A DNA stretch of 63,265 bases from Neelides folsomi (taxonomy: Eukaryota > Arthropoda > Collembola > Neelipleona > Neelidae): assembly GCA_034687125.1 (NCBI GenBank), contig JAQGBZ010000360.1:1-63265 (forward strand), given 5' to 3'. The notes beneath the pieces are model-generated. The model was given only the letters and a program-made list of their open reading frames with translations. It searched no databases and was not told where the DNA came from. Within the stretch, counting starts at the first letter, position 1; each line of letters begins with the position of its first letter. Made by a program: the position numbers and the translations under genes. Positions 47,702-63,265 of this stretch are shown here, piece after piece.

Positions 47702-49351
47702 ATGCATCTTTGTTCGTTTTTATCTACCGTTATTGTTTTACATTTATTTCAATTGGGTGAAGTGAAAGGAATCAGCGATGGAATGGTCACACTTTCACCG
47801 ACATGCAAATACAGAAAAACGGACTTTCGCAAACTCGCTACTTCGGCATTAAGCGCTATTGACTTTTATGAAAAAAATGTGAACAAACTTGTGTTGGACG
47901 CGGCAATTGGAACAAGAATGATCGAAGGTATGAAAATTAATTTATTTTGCATTTATAAAGTTATAATGAATTTGAATGAAATGAATGATAGTGTATTTAT
48001 TCAAATGTCCGACGATTGGCTTTCGCCCTTACAGACAAAAGTTATATTGAATTTATTATTCTATGTAATTAAAGCTCAACTTGCAACATCACTTTCAATG
48101 CATACAAAGCTTCCTGAAGAAATGAGAACTTTTCTCAACAAGCTCGTAAGACGCGCTTTTATTTTAAGTGAAAGAATCATTTCACAAATTCAAAGGCGAC
48201 CTGATATAACGGATTTAAGAAAACAAGGTGAATTATTAATAATTAAATTGAATATTTAACAACCAGCTAAAATTCAAATTAATTATCAATAGACTATCAT
48301 AATTGTAATATCGATATAAAATAATGTCAATAATAAATAAATATTTCTTGTGCTATAAGGATGACTTTTAAAATTCAATTTTTTTAATTTTTAATAGAAC
48401 ATATTTTAGAACATAATCTATAATTTATTTAAATACAGAAAATTTACCCTGGGTGAAAAATACATCAATTTGGGGAATGCCATATGATGAGTGGAAAGAT
48501 CCAGAAATCTTGAACAAATATCCGCTTTTCCATTCTGAAATCTTTTTTCCGTCGGTTGATGAAATTGACGAAGAAACATCCGACGCTTGCATTTCTGAAG
48601 TTCTCCACGGATGTAAAATATCCAATAAATGTGCTGATAAATTCTTAAAGAAGGAACATTCAATGTATTCATTGACACATCAAGTCATTTACATGTTGTT
48701 TGCAGCTGAGGTAATTAAAACTTGAACTTTAAAACTTCAGAAGCTTAATTAAGTTCTTAATTGATATGTTTATTGTTTCTATTTTTACTTAAATAATTAT
48801 ATTTGGTGCGTTAATTTTTATTAGAAAAAATGCGTCGAGAAAGATTCATTTCTAAAGCATGTTGATGGCGGCAACTGGAAACATTTTATGGAAAGACTTT
48901 GTGGTCGAGTGTGGGGAGAAGCAAACGTTATTGAAATATCAAACTTTCCAACAGACAAACGGGATATTTTTACCGAGCAAAGTATGGATTGAATTTATTA
49001 TTTTTCATTTCTAAAATAATTTTAATAGGAATATAATAGATCCAATTATAATGAAAAAAGTGTTATAAAATAATTAATATGACATGACATTTAATTCGAC
49101 ATTTAGTCCCAATATGCAGTTTGGCTGGATATCCTAATTTTTTAAAAAGAGATTGGCTTGAGCGGATTTTATCGTGGCAAAGCAGCAAAGGCTCTGGATG
49201 TTTTTTCAATTCAAGACGAAGGAAAAGGGAAGATGTGGAAATCAAAACAAGAAGCGACAATCGTTGTTCAGTTCATTTCACTTCAGTTGCTCTTTCTGCC
49301 ATTGCGATTCATATGAGATATTTCATTGATACTTGTCTTTCTAACTATTAA
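47702..49351 (+). CDS. secreted UPF0764 family protein (C16orf89 homologue)
   Basis: Four exons, 47702-48227, 48439-48710, 48825-48981 and 49107-49351, give 399 aa. The ATG at 47702 opens a clear signal peptide (CSFLSTVIVLHLFQLGEVKG). The family features appear in order: an N-terminal helical region with LDAAIGTRMIEG; DACISEVLHGC with paired cysteines; YSLTHQVIYMLFAAE; RDIFTEQ followed by CSLAGYPNFLKRDWLERILSW and GCF; and a closing CSVHFTSVALSAIAIHM. Human C16orf89 shares this layout, including the ILSWQ...GCF block and a terminal Cys followed by a hydrophobic helix. It is a secreted glycoprotein of unknown molecular function, known from thyroid expression. The stretch at 47929-48060 is open but less conserved, so a small intron there is possible. 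Confidence 0.85.
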
Positions 49352-51384
49352 TAAATGCTCATGTTATTTTATTTGCTCTTTTTATTTAATTTTATTCGAC
49401 ATACCTACATCGAAATAACATACAGCGACAGCCACATGCTTTCGATTTGGTCCACCCGACCTTGTACTTCTTTTTATTATAATATATATTATATGCAATT
49501 AATTTTTAACATACATATATAAGAAGATCCGATTACTAAAATTGGTAGAATTTTTCTGATTATTAAAGGAGTAGGATTGTAAATTTCATGAGATTTTAAT
49601 AAAATTTTAAATATATTTAGTTTATCGAAATTTTTTTTCTATTTTTTGGCAGAATAATAATTTTCCCTATTCAAATTATACGTATCTAAAAATGGTGCCA
49701 TAATGCGATGTTCTTCTTTTCACATTTTTCAAATACCTGATCGAAACATAGCATCAAAAACGTTTTTGAATTCCTCATTAAAATTAGATTTAAAATTGAA
49801 TAGTACAAAGGTCAAGTTCGATGCCCTGATTATGAATTTGAAGTTAGTTTGTATCGGACTCTTAAGACAAAAAAGTTTCTCCAGATGTCGTATTCTGAAC
49901 TCATTCTGAGGTTGTATCCTAAACCTAAAAAATTGGGTAGGGTATATTATGGGTAACCCTAAAAAGTAAAATTGGTAGCGGCTAATTTCTGCTCCAACAA
50001 AGTGGCATTCGGCTTTATGGCACGCTACTATATTACGCAAGCCCAACTTGCCACCTTACTCGTCACTCGCGCTCCGTCACCTCTCATTTTCTTCCGCTTC
50101 TATCTCTTACTCCCCGAAGAAATACTGGCAATGACACATTAGGCATTTACACTGCATTTTACTTAATTCCATACATCTAAAATAATATTATTTAATGCCA
50201 CGGTCTCAATAAGTATTATTAAGTGTCAAGGCCTAATTTATTAAAATTATATTAAAATTATTAAATTAACTACTAGCTCTTTTCGGAAAATCGGTGTAGG
50301 TTGAAAAACCCGCATATAATTTCCATAAATACGATTTCATTTTAATTGACAAATAATTGTTGTATAGCACAAACAATATTTATCTTACTCACATGACCCA
50401 ATTATCTTCAAACTTGAATGACTAAAAACAAATAAATACAAACATCTGAAATTTACTGAATTAACGAATTGTTTAATCGTTTAAATATCGATTTGTTAAT
50501 TGCATTTAATGTAGGAATTTATTTTAATATAATGTATATACCTATATACTGAATTAAAATATTAAAAGCGGCGTTTTATAATAAAAATTACAAAATTCTT
50601 AATTTATTATAAAATGCCATTTATATATTGTAAGTTGTTCGGTTTAATAAAAGACATTCCCGTCAATTAAATCACAGAAAGATTCCGGTCAGATTGGTAT
50701 TTTAATTCACCTCCCTTTTTTTTAGAAAAGTTGCCAGATATCGGAAATAAACTAATGCATTGTTGCACTTTTAATAAGTTGCAAAGCTATTTTTTAATGA
50801 AATCGAATATTTTAATTGTCACTACTATTGTGGCCTTGGATACTGGATACTTGGCTTCTATCATGGGAACTCTTCCTTCAGCGAAGTCTCTTGTTGTATT
50901 GTTTTAATTATTTTAATTAATCATTTATCCCAAAATTTTTATCTTTGTTTTTACCTTTAACTTAAATTGTTCACATTAAAATTGTAATAACAAGCAAAAA
51001 ACAAGAAATATAATATAAGTATTTAAAAAATAAAATTTAATTCAGAATCTTTAATATTTAAAGTAAGTACTTATTATTTACTTTATGTATAGCAAGTACA
51101 AGGTGGGAATTAACTAAGTTTTTTCAATATATCATAACTTTAATATGATCAATGATTTAAATATATTAATTTGGTCGTTCGATGTGGATGCCATTTGGCA
51201 ATTTTGTAACAAAATATAAGTTGAATTGACTAAACCATTATTAAACGGGAGACACTTTACTCTTGATAAAGTTCATTTCATACCCATTTCATGTGTCTAA
51301 ATTTCTTGCTTTGTTATGTGTAAGTAATAGGGCTTGCGATTCTCTCATGCTCTTGCGAAGAGCTGTATTGATGCCAATGGAGCA
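49352..51384. other. intergenic
   Basis: About 2 kb with no supported gene. A patch at 49960-50120 is less AT-rich and has an open frame on the minus strand (49729-50046) without family signal. Confidence 0.5.
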
Positions 51385-52117
51385 TGTATAACAAGTTACC
51401 ACCCAGCACACAACATCTATATACCAACTAGCAGGTCATGGCGTATTTTTGTTAAAAATAAGTGTATATTAAAAAACAAAGATGGCGGATAGAGTTCTAG
51501 AGTATTATAACATTGCTGCAGCTGCAATTAATAAGCATTTACCAACAGTCAAAAGTTGCCCTTTTTTAAACAAAATGGCTGAAATAATTTTTTTTTAAAA
51601 AAAACCTGTTCCCTGAGGCTTTCGAACCTGGGGCTTGGCAGACATCTTGGTAAGGGCCTTCTTAGCAACATGTCCAAATTTGGTTAGGGGCAACCTTGCC
51701 AAACTCAAATAAATTTAAAAAACGTTTATATACCCTATCCTAATACATTACATTTTTAAAATGTGCAGAATTTAGTGTTCCCTGAGGCTTTCGAACCTTG
51801 GGCTTGGCAGACATCTTGATAAGGCCCTTCTAAACAACATATCCAAATTTGGTTAGGGGCAACCTTACCAAATTCAAATAAATTTAAAAAACGTTTATTT
51901 ACCCTATCCCAATACATTACATTTTTAAAATGTGCAGAATTTAGTGTTCCCTGAGGCTTTCGAGCCTGGGGCTTGGCAGACATCTTGGTAGGACCCTTCT
52001 AAACAACATGTCCAAATTTGGTTAGGGGCAACCTTGCCAAATTCAAATAAATTTAAAAAACGTTTATACATTCTATCCCAATGTACTAACAATTAAACTT
52101 CGCGGTTTTTTGGTGTT
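51385..52117 (+). mobile_element. repeat element, copy 1, with three 169-bp tandem units
   Basis: A unique head (51385-51610, with tataacaagttaccaccc and an aaagatggcgg segment) is followed by three tandem units starting at 51611, 51780 and 51949, each with the start ccctgaggctttcga and period 169. The tail is gcggttttttggtgttc. A second copy lies in inverted orientation at 60189-60780. No coding capacity is evident; a minus-strand frame across the units (51756-51983) simply repeats itself. It resembles non-autonomous elements that carry an internal satellite. Confidence 0.85.
51611..52117 (+). repeat. 169-bp satellite, three units
   Basis: Three head-to-tail units (51611, 51780, 51949) with only a few substitutions between them. 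The third diverges at its end (aatgtactaacaattaaac instead of the usual junction). Confidence 0.9.
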
Positions 52118-52421
52118 CAGGGAGTCAGGGAGTCAGGAGTGAATTACTGGGTTTATGAATTACTTAAGATTGATTAGCCGGGACAGAGTTGTTCTAGACA
52201 GTTGCAGGTTAACGAATCGAATAAAATATATTTAGCACAATTTGATACTTGTTCTGTCTAAAAATTATAATTGATAGAATTACAGAAAGTATTTATATAA
52301 TTGACATTAATTATTATTTACAATTATTATAAAATCTCTGTATTTTAACTTAATTATAATTAAAAATATTAAATAAATTATTGGAAATATACACGTTAAT
52401 TTTTCTGGACTGAAATCAATT
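52118..52421. other. short intergenic segment
   Basis: AT-rich; 3' flank of the receptor kinase gene. A short gggagtcagggagtcagg triplication sits near 52120-52140. Confidence 0.5.
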
Positions 52422-57308
<4,887 letters not shown>

Positions 57309-58190
57309 TTAAAGAATCAAATAAATGGAAATAATATTTTACTAATTTTTACTTGTCAATTGAATTTTTTTCTCTAGCGGTAACTATGTAATTAAAATCC
57401 GAGAAATAGTGAAACATTTTCAATATTTCTAATATCATAAATATCGTTATTTAAATAGGAAAGCACAGAATTGTGTTATGGGAAAAATAGATCTATTTTT
57501 TGGTTAAAGCAATTACTAAAAAGGAAATATAATTGATTTCTAAGTAATAATTATTAACTCAATATTTCTTTATTATATGAAATATGTTGTGATACACATA
57601 AGGATAATTGCATTTGCTAAGTGGTTGCTCAACATTTTAGCCTTTATCTAGAATTATTGATAGAAATTAGCTATAAATCTTAATTTCGACATTTAATGGT
57701 CACGATTAAAAATAAATTAAAATATAAAATAATGAATATTGAATGAAATATATTTGATAGAGTACGTCATATGTCTTGCCATATTTTATATCTAGGTAGC
57801 TTTAATTATTTAACACTCGAACCGTGATTTAAACTAACTAATTACGAAAAACATATTTCATAAATGCATATTTGAAACTATGGTATGTACTTATAAGTTT
57901 GATTATTAATAATTTGGGAAATCAATTTTTGTTATCTTTTAATTAGAAAAGACAAAATGATATTCAAATTTTATTGTAGAGTCTACGAATTCATCTTCTG
58001 AACTTAAAACTAAGATTTTAAAAGATTTACAAAATTTTAAATAACTTTTTATATTTAATTTTTATTATATTTAATTTTTAATTTCAATTAAATGACCTAG
58101 TTTGATTTTAAATTCAATTTTTTATTTACAGAAGTTTAAGTATTCTCATCGGCAGATAATTGGCATGGATATTCTAATAACATTTTTCAG
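57309..58190. other. intergenic
   Basis: AT-rich. I looked here for the missing 5' half of the carboxylesterase (oxyanion loop, GESAG serine) and found no trace. Confidence 0.55.
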
Positions 58191-59307
58191 AATCCCTTTA
58201 TCCACGAGACGACAATAAAAGAATTAAAATATCCTTTGGAGATTCATTCAAATGCTTCGGATCCTTCAAATATTTTCCTCGTGCAGAAAGGTCAGAAATT
58301 CCTACAGATGTCAAAATTGAAAATGACCCTGAGTATCCTGGGGGAATTTTGAAATGATCAAAAAATTCAGGCAATTTCACCCAAATGATTCCTGGACTAA
58401 TTGATGTGAGCAAATTTTATTTATTTAAAAAATATATTAGTGAAATTTTAATTTTTCATAATTGAATTAAAACTTTTTTTAGCTTATGACTGTATTCCTA
58501 TTCAAAGGAGCGGCATTAACCCATGCGAGAGAACACTCAGCAATTAATCCAAATGTTTATCTTTTTCAATTTGACTATTATGGGTAAGTATTTGAATTAA
58601 TTGGATTACAAAATGAAATTTGGTACAATTGACAATTATAGAATTCCAAATATTTAATAAAAATATACACTTTTTACTTACTTTGCACTGACTATTAATG
58701 TACAGAATGTATATAGTTACAAATATTACTTGTAATAAAAATTATTTTTTTAAAACTTTAGTGAACAAACTTGGTATACATTTACTCAAGGAATTCCTCA
58801 AATCCCTAGAGGTTTAATTTTTTATAACTATTATTTTGTAATAAGGTAAAACATCAAATTGTAATGAATAAATTGATTTATAGGAATAACTCACGCAGAT
58901 GACTTGATGTACTTGTTCAACTATAAAGCATTCACAAAACTCGAGGAAATAATGGTTAGCACCCAAATGGTCAACTTCTATGTCAACTTTGCCTATACAG
59001 GGTATGAATGCTTATGTTCTTATTAACAACAAAAATGCAACTAGTTTAAATATAATATAAATGTTTAGTCAATTTAACTAATTTTAGAAATATGATTTAT
59101 ACATAATTGAAATTATAAAATATATTCATAGATGTTTAAAATTATTCTATTCTATTATGCTTTAGGAATCCAAATCCATCAAACCCAAATTTACAATACT
59201 GGCCAAAGTTTGATCGAGATACACAGAACTTTTTGAAAATCAATGCAATCAGCACAGTTGGAAATGACTATGCTTCACACTGGGCCGGAGCAATGCCGAA
59301 AAAGTAA
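58191..59307 (+). pseudogene. carboxylesterase (type-B, JH-esterase-like) C-terminal fragment, broken
   Basis: Five exon-like blocks, 58191-58405, 58483-58583, 58762-58811, 58884-59001 and 59166-59307, join in phase. They give the C-terminal part of an arthropod carboxylesterase: AALTHAREHSA, then VYLFQFDYYG, then GITHADDLMYLFNY (the catalytic His region, normally G-x-x-H-x-D/E-E/D-L-x-Y-L-F), then MVNFYVNFAYTGNPNPSNPN, then LQYWPKFDRDTQNFLKI. The N-terminal half with the nucleophilic serine (GESAG) and signal peptide is absent upstream. The first block carries an in-frame TGA at 58355-58357. The last block may run into a stop (AAG TAA at 59302-59307) or a gtaagg donor. Both features argue for a dead fragment, although assembly or transposon disruption could also explain the missing half. 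Confidence 0.75.
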
Positions 59308-60188
59308 GGAAGATCAACCAGCCATTAGAAAGCAAAATATTATTCTAAACTAAAATTCAATTATTATTTGTTCAATTGATTATATTTATTGAAAATTAAA
59401 AAGATTAGATATTTATGTCTAGATCATTAATACCTTACGTTCATAAATAATACAAGTTATGGCAGATCGCCAAATTGCAACATTGACAACACATGTAGCA
59501 TAGCCACAACCTATTCGCTTTTTACTTAATATATGCACGAATTATATTTTATATTAACTTTAGTTTAATATAGATTATAATGCTACCGGTGTTTCTAATT
59601 TTGGTGTAGTCGTTCGGAAATGTTCGGAAAATTCTGAATATATCAGTAATCTAATAGGTATGTACATACATACTTCCATATCTCATATCCTAGTTATGTA
59701 ACCTAACTATAATTTCACAAATATCGAAAGATTTAATCTCTCATTTTTACAATAATATTAATAATATATACATTTTAAATATATCTGCAATAATTTTTTG
59801 TTCAATTTCTATTAAGTTTACAAATATTTAAATACTCTTATAGAAGAACTTATAGTTTTTAAGATATTACATATGAAATTATAGCATTGCTAATTCCAAA
59901 AAAGAAATATTTATACTAGGGTCATTTCAAACATTTTTACACTCATTTTTAGGGATATCGCCGAAGTTTGTAAATGAATCTTCGTAAAACTATATGCTAA
60001 CGAATTAAATACTACATAAGTATATATCATGATAATATTTATAATGAAAATAAAAATAAATTTATGTATCTAACTATTTATAAGAATTGGGGATATTTTG
60101 ATTTATCATGATAATATAATAATTTGATATCTATTATGGTTATTTGATTAGGTAGCTTATTTATAAAACGTTGTTCTTGGTCCAAACC
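59308..60188. other. intergenic
   Basis: AT-rich, no exon recognised. Confidence 0.5.
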
Positions 60189-60780
60189 TGCCAAACCCCA
60201 GGTTTGAAAGCCTCAGGGAACACCAAAAAACCGCGAAGTTTAATTGTTAGTACATTGAGATAGGGTCTATAAACGTTTTTTAAATTTATTTGAATTTGAC
60301 AAGGTTGCCCCTTACCAAATTTGGATATGTTGTTTAGAAAAGCCTTATCAAGATGTCTGCCAAGCCCCAGGTTCGAAAGCCTCAGGGAACACTAAATTCT
60401 GCACATTTTAAAAATGTAATGTATTAGGATAGGGTATATAAACGTTTTTTAAATTTATTTGAGTTTGGCAAGGTTGCCCCTAACCAAATTTGGATATGTT
60501 GTTTAGAAGAGCCTTACCAAGATGTCTGCCAAGCCCCAGGTTCGAAAGCCGTAGGGAACAGGTTTTTTTTTAAAAAAATTATTTCGGCCATTTTTTTTAA
60601 AAAAGGGCAACTTTTGAATGTTGGTAAATGCTTATTAATTGCAGCTGCAGTGTTATAATACTCTAAAACTTTATCCGCCATCTTTGTTTTTTAATATACA
60701 CTTATTTTTAACAAAAATACGCCATGACCTGCTAGTTGGTATATAGATGTTGTGTGCTGGGTGGTAACTTGTTATACATC
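60189..60780 (-). mobile_element. repeat element, copy 2, inverted relative to copy 1
   Basis: Reverse complement of the element at 51385-52117. The unit starts ggttcgaaagcc(t/g) at 60201, 60370 and 60539, with a period of 169. The cgccatgacctgctagttgg and accacccagcacac (reverse complement) head segments are at 60640-60780. It has an extra partial unit at its 60189 end (gccaaaccccaggtttgaaag) that copy 1 lacks, and fewer full units. Confidence 0.85.
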
Positions 60781-61508
60781 AATGGAGCTCACTTCTCAAA
60801 ATGAGATTTTTGTTCTTATCAAATGATGTATAGAGAATATAATTGCCATTTGTCAGAAAATTCGAATCAAATAAGTTATTATCCATTATAAAAAACAGTT
60901 AACTCGGAGCCACCTTGTATATAATATATACTTATAGATATATACTTTATATGTGGAGTTTAACAAATTATTCCTATATGTTTGGTCATGTCATACCTAT
61001 TTTATATCATAAAATTGTAAAATATTTCATTTTTACTTTCATTGTGATTTATAATTTTAATATATGCGCGATATTTTTATTTCTTCATGCTACACGGTCT
61101 AAGGTCTTTTGAATCGTGAGAATAAAACTTTTAGGTGTGAAATTTTCTTTTATTATTAGGAACTTTCTTATATAATTTATATTCCCTTCCTTTGAAGAAC
61201 TGAATCGTAAATTATCTTCTTTAATATTAAATGAAGGAAAAGGGAGCAATGGCAAATCATTTTCATGTAAACAACCTTGTGAAACCTTCCTTTGCTTTTC
61301 TCAGAATAAACCCAAATTCTTTGAATCCTAAGTTGGCACTTTAAATTCATTGGTACATGAAACTTCATAGAAGTAAAATAAAATTTATTTACTTATATAT
61401 TTTAGAATAGAGAATATTAAATTATTATTTTAATTCTAATAAATATTTCTAATTTTACAAATTGTTTAAATAATATTTAAGTATACATAAATTTTTATTG
61501 TGATCATA
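60781..61508. other. intergenic
   Basis: AT-rich; upstream flank of the last gene. No other feature. Confidence 0.5.
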
Positions 61509-62389
61509 ATGTTTATAAAATTGTTAATTTTATTCCTGTTTGTTATTTGTGTTCATTGTATCTCTTATGGAACTGCGCGTCTTCGCCCTCAAATTGTTAG
61601 TTATTTAGACGATTGCGGAGACGGGCAAAGATGTAACGAAACAGCTAATTTGTATTGTTCAAGAACAGAATATCAAACAAGTGCTTGCGTTTGCCTCCCC
61701 GGATTTGTTTATTCTGAAACAAATAAACTCTGTGTTGGCCTTGTTGGAGCAAAATGTTCTCCAGACATTCCAGATTATTTTGATGAAGACGGCGACACAA
61801 TCATTTTGATTCCCAATAGGCCTTGCGTCGAAAATGCATTTTGTTCTGCTAATGCTGAATGTCAATGTGACGTAGGATTTTCAGAAATGAGAAAAAGATG
61901 TGCGGCCAATCACAAAGTAATGAACTAAAATTTATCAATTTATATTAATGTAAAATAAGTATTAAGTATGCTATAACTGATACGATACTATATTCAAATT
62001 AATAAATTATTTAAACCAGATCAAATTAATTATTATTAATTTTATGTAATTCTCCTTATTTTTTAAATAATATTTAGATGGCTTGTATCGACAATGGATG
62101 CAATAGCGAAGCGGGACTTGAATGCGGACCATCACGACATTGTGAATGTACAGGCGGAACTCTGAGTACATTTTCTCCTTATAGTCAACGTTGTGTTTCA
62201 AAAGTTGGCGGGACTTGTTGGGAAGGACGAGGATGCGTCGAAGGCGCTGTTTGTTTTCATAACACTTGCGTTTGTTCTTCAGGTCGAAGAGAATATCCAG
62301 GAAGATTTTGTGCACTTTCGAAGGCTGCCAATGTGAAAATTCCTTTCGCAATGTATGTTATTTTATTATGTAAATGTATTTTTACGTGA
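61509..62389 (+). CDS. secreted cysteine-rich protein with EB/EGF-like modules
   Basis: Exons 61509-61916 and 62078-62389 join in phase 0 for 239 aa. The start at ATG 61509 gives a strong signal peptide (MFIKLLILFLFVICVHC). The mature part has repeated short cysteine modules: DDCGDGQRCNE, ACVCLPGFVYSE, GLVGAKCSPD, NAFCSANAECQCDVGFSE, CNSEAGLECGPSRHCEC, KVGGTCWEGRGC and CVCSSGR. The G-A/G-x-C...C-x-C spacing is like the EB modules found in many insect and nematode extracellular proteins. The end is mildly hydrophobic (FAMYVILLCKCIF), so a GPI tail or further splicing after 62352 is possible. The function is unknown; such proteins are usually extracellular matrix, gut or epidermal secretions. 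Confidence 0.78.
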
Positions 62390-63265
62390 AATTTGAAATT
62401 CAAATTAAAGACAATTTGTATAAAATTTACGAACACATTTTTAAAAATCAATTATTTTTTATAAATAATGGAGTATGTATGTATGTTGGTGAGAGTGAGA
62501 GAACACTATAAATTGTCCTCCCAGCCGTGCAGGCCATGTGGCTCATTGCAGTCTCTCTCTAAAAATGGAGTGTACTATTTTGTCACTTTTAAATTAGTGA
62601 TAGTTGATAAAGATGGTCTTTCATGAAAATTTAATATATTTTTGTTTAATAATTATATTTATTGTTTATTTAAATATAGTAAAAAATAATGATTTACAAT
62701 TTACTCTAGGTATATGATTGTTAATAAATATCGATTTTACCGAACCTTACAATTAGCAAACCTCACAATTAATCGAAAATAAGAATTTTTTTTAATAATT
62801 TTGACTTCGTAGATTTTTAATACATAAGTACTATAGTACCTAAAATTTGATAACACAAAAATGAATATAGAAAAGAAAAAATAATTATGTCATTAATATA
62901 TTTTTATTGGTATTTATTAGATAAATGGACTTTATTTGGACTTAATATTTATATTTAAAATAAATAAATAAATGTTAATAAGTAATTTGTAGTTGTTAAT
63001 TAAAGGAAATAAATTGTTGGAAATATTATTTTATTCCATTTTGAAAAATATTATAATTGGTTAAATGGGATTTAAAGAAGATGGTATTCCTGTTATTCCA
63101 CAATGAATTAGTTCATATGTTAATGATATTTGTCCTTGGGATGCCATTCAAGAACTCATGATGTCTTCGTTTTGAGATTAGGTTTTACTATACAGTCGGA
63201 ACCAAAAAGGGTCGTGCATCAACATTTTAAAGTCTGAATAAATATTGGAGGCAAAAATATAAATG
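62390..63265. other. intergenic right end
   Basis: AT-rich. At 63067-63174 a frame reads MGFKEDGIPVIPQ, stop, ISSYVNDICPWDAIQELMMS, stop. It could be a decayed gene piece, but I see no family and no splice support. Confidence 0.45.

Noticed and set aside
51756..51983. Minus-strand open frame reading KPQARKPQGTLNS-like repeats
   Set aside because: It is a translation of the 169-bp satellite and repeats itself at the satellite period; no start context or homology.
63067..63174. Frame MGFKEDGIPVIPQ with in-frame TGA codons, considered as selenoprotein or pseudogene
   Set aside because: No family match and two stops within about 35 codons; no evidence for recoding.

Overview
This window is a piece of an AT-rich arthropod nuclear genome. 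The genes are split into short exons by GT-AG introns, mostly 50-900 bp. Gene content points to an arthropod: a gustatory-type chemoreceptor, an ecdysteroid-kinase-like protein, a Ly6 protein of insect type and a carboxylesterase remnant. A springtail-like or other basal hexapod genome is my inference; no marker here fixes the species. Exon joins below were worked out by hand from GT/AG sites, reading phase and family similarity.

Layout. 0.7-13.5 kb holds TFIP11 (+), a gustatory receptor (+), a lysophosphatidylcholine acyltransferase (-) and a fatty acid transport protein/acyl-CoA synthetase (+). The last two are lipid genes arranged head to head. 13.6-20.1 kb is a minus-strand run: an unrecognised 187-aa protein, a Ly6/three-finger GPI-type protein, the polyadenylation factor CSTF2 and a divergent CDK-like kinase. 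20.6-29.9 kb holds two divergently transcribed paralogues that carry a stand-alone dynein stalk/microtubule-binding domain without any dynein motor. 31-49 kb has a decayed hAT transposon, an EcKinase-like gene, a three-LIM protein, a palindromic MITE, a small four-helix membrane protein, an SDR16C-type dehydrogenase and a secreted UPF0764 (C16orf89) homologue, separated by long AT-rich gaps. 51.4-60.8 kb is bracketed by two inverted copies of a repeat element that contains a 169-bp satellite. Between them lie a very unusual receptor tyrosine kinase gene and a broken carboxylesterase. A cysteine-rich secreted protein gene closes the window.

Most notable are two systems I do not know from the literature. 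One is a receptor tyrosine kinase whose predicted extracellular part is three trefoil (P-type) domains plus about 21 ankyrin repeats. The other is the orphan dynein-stalk pair: one paralogue starts with an acylation-type MGCC sequence, and both have basic Trp/Lys modules encoded by short exons.
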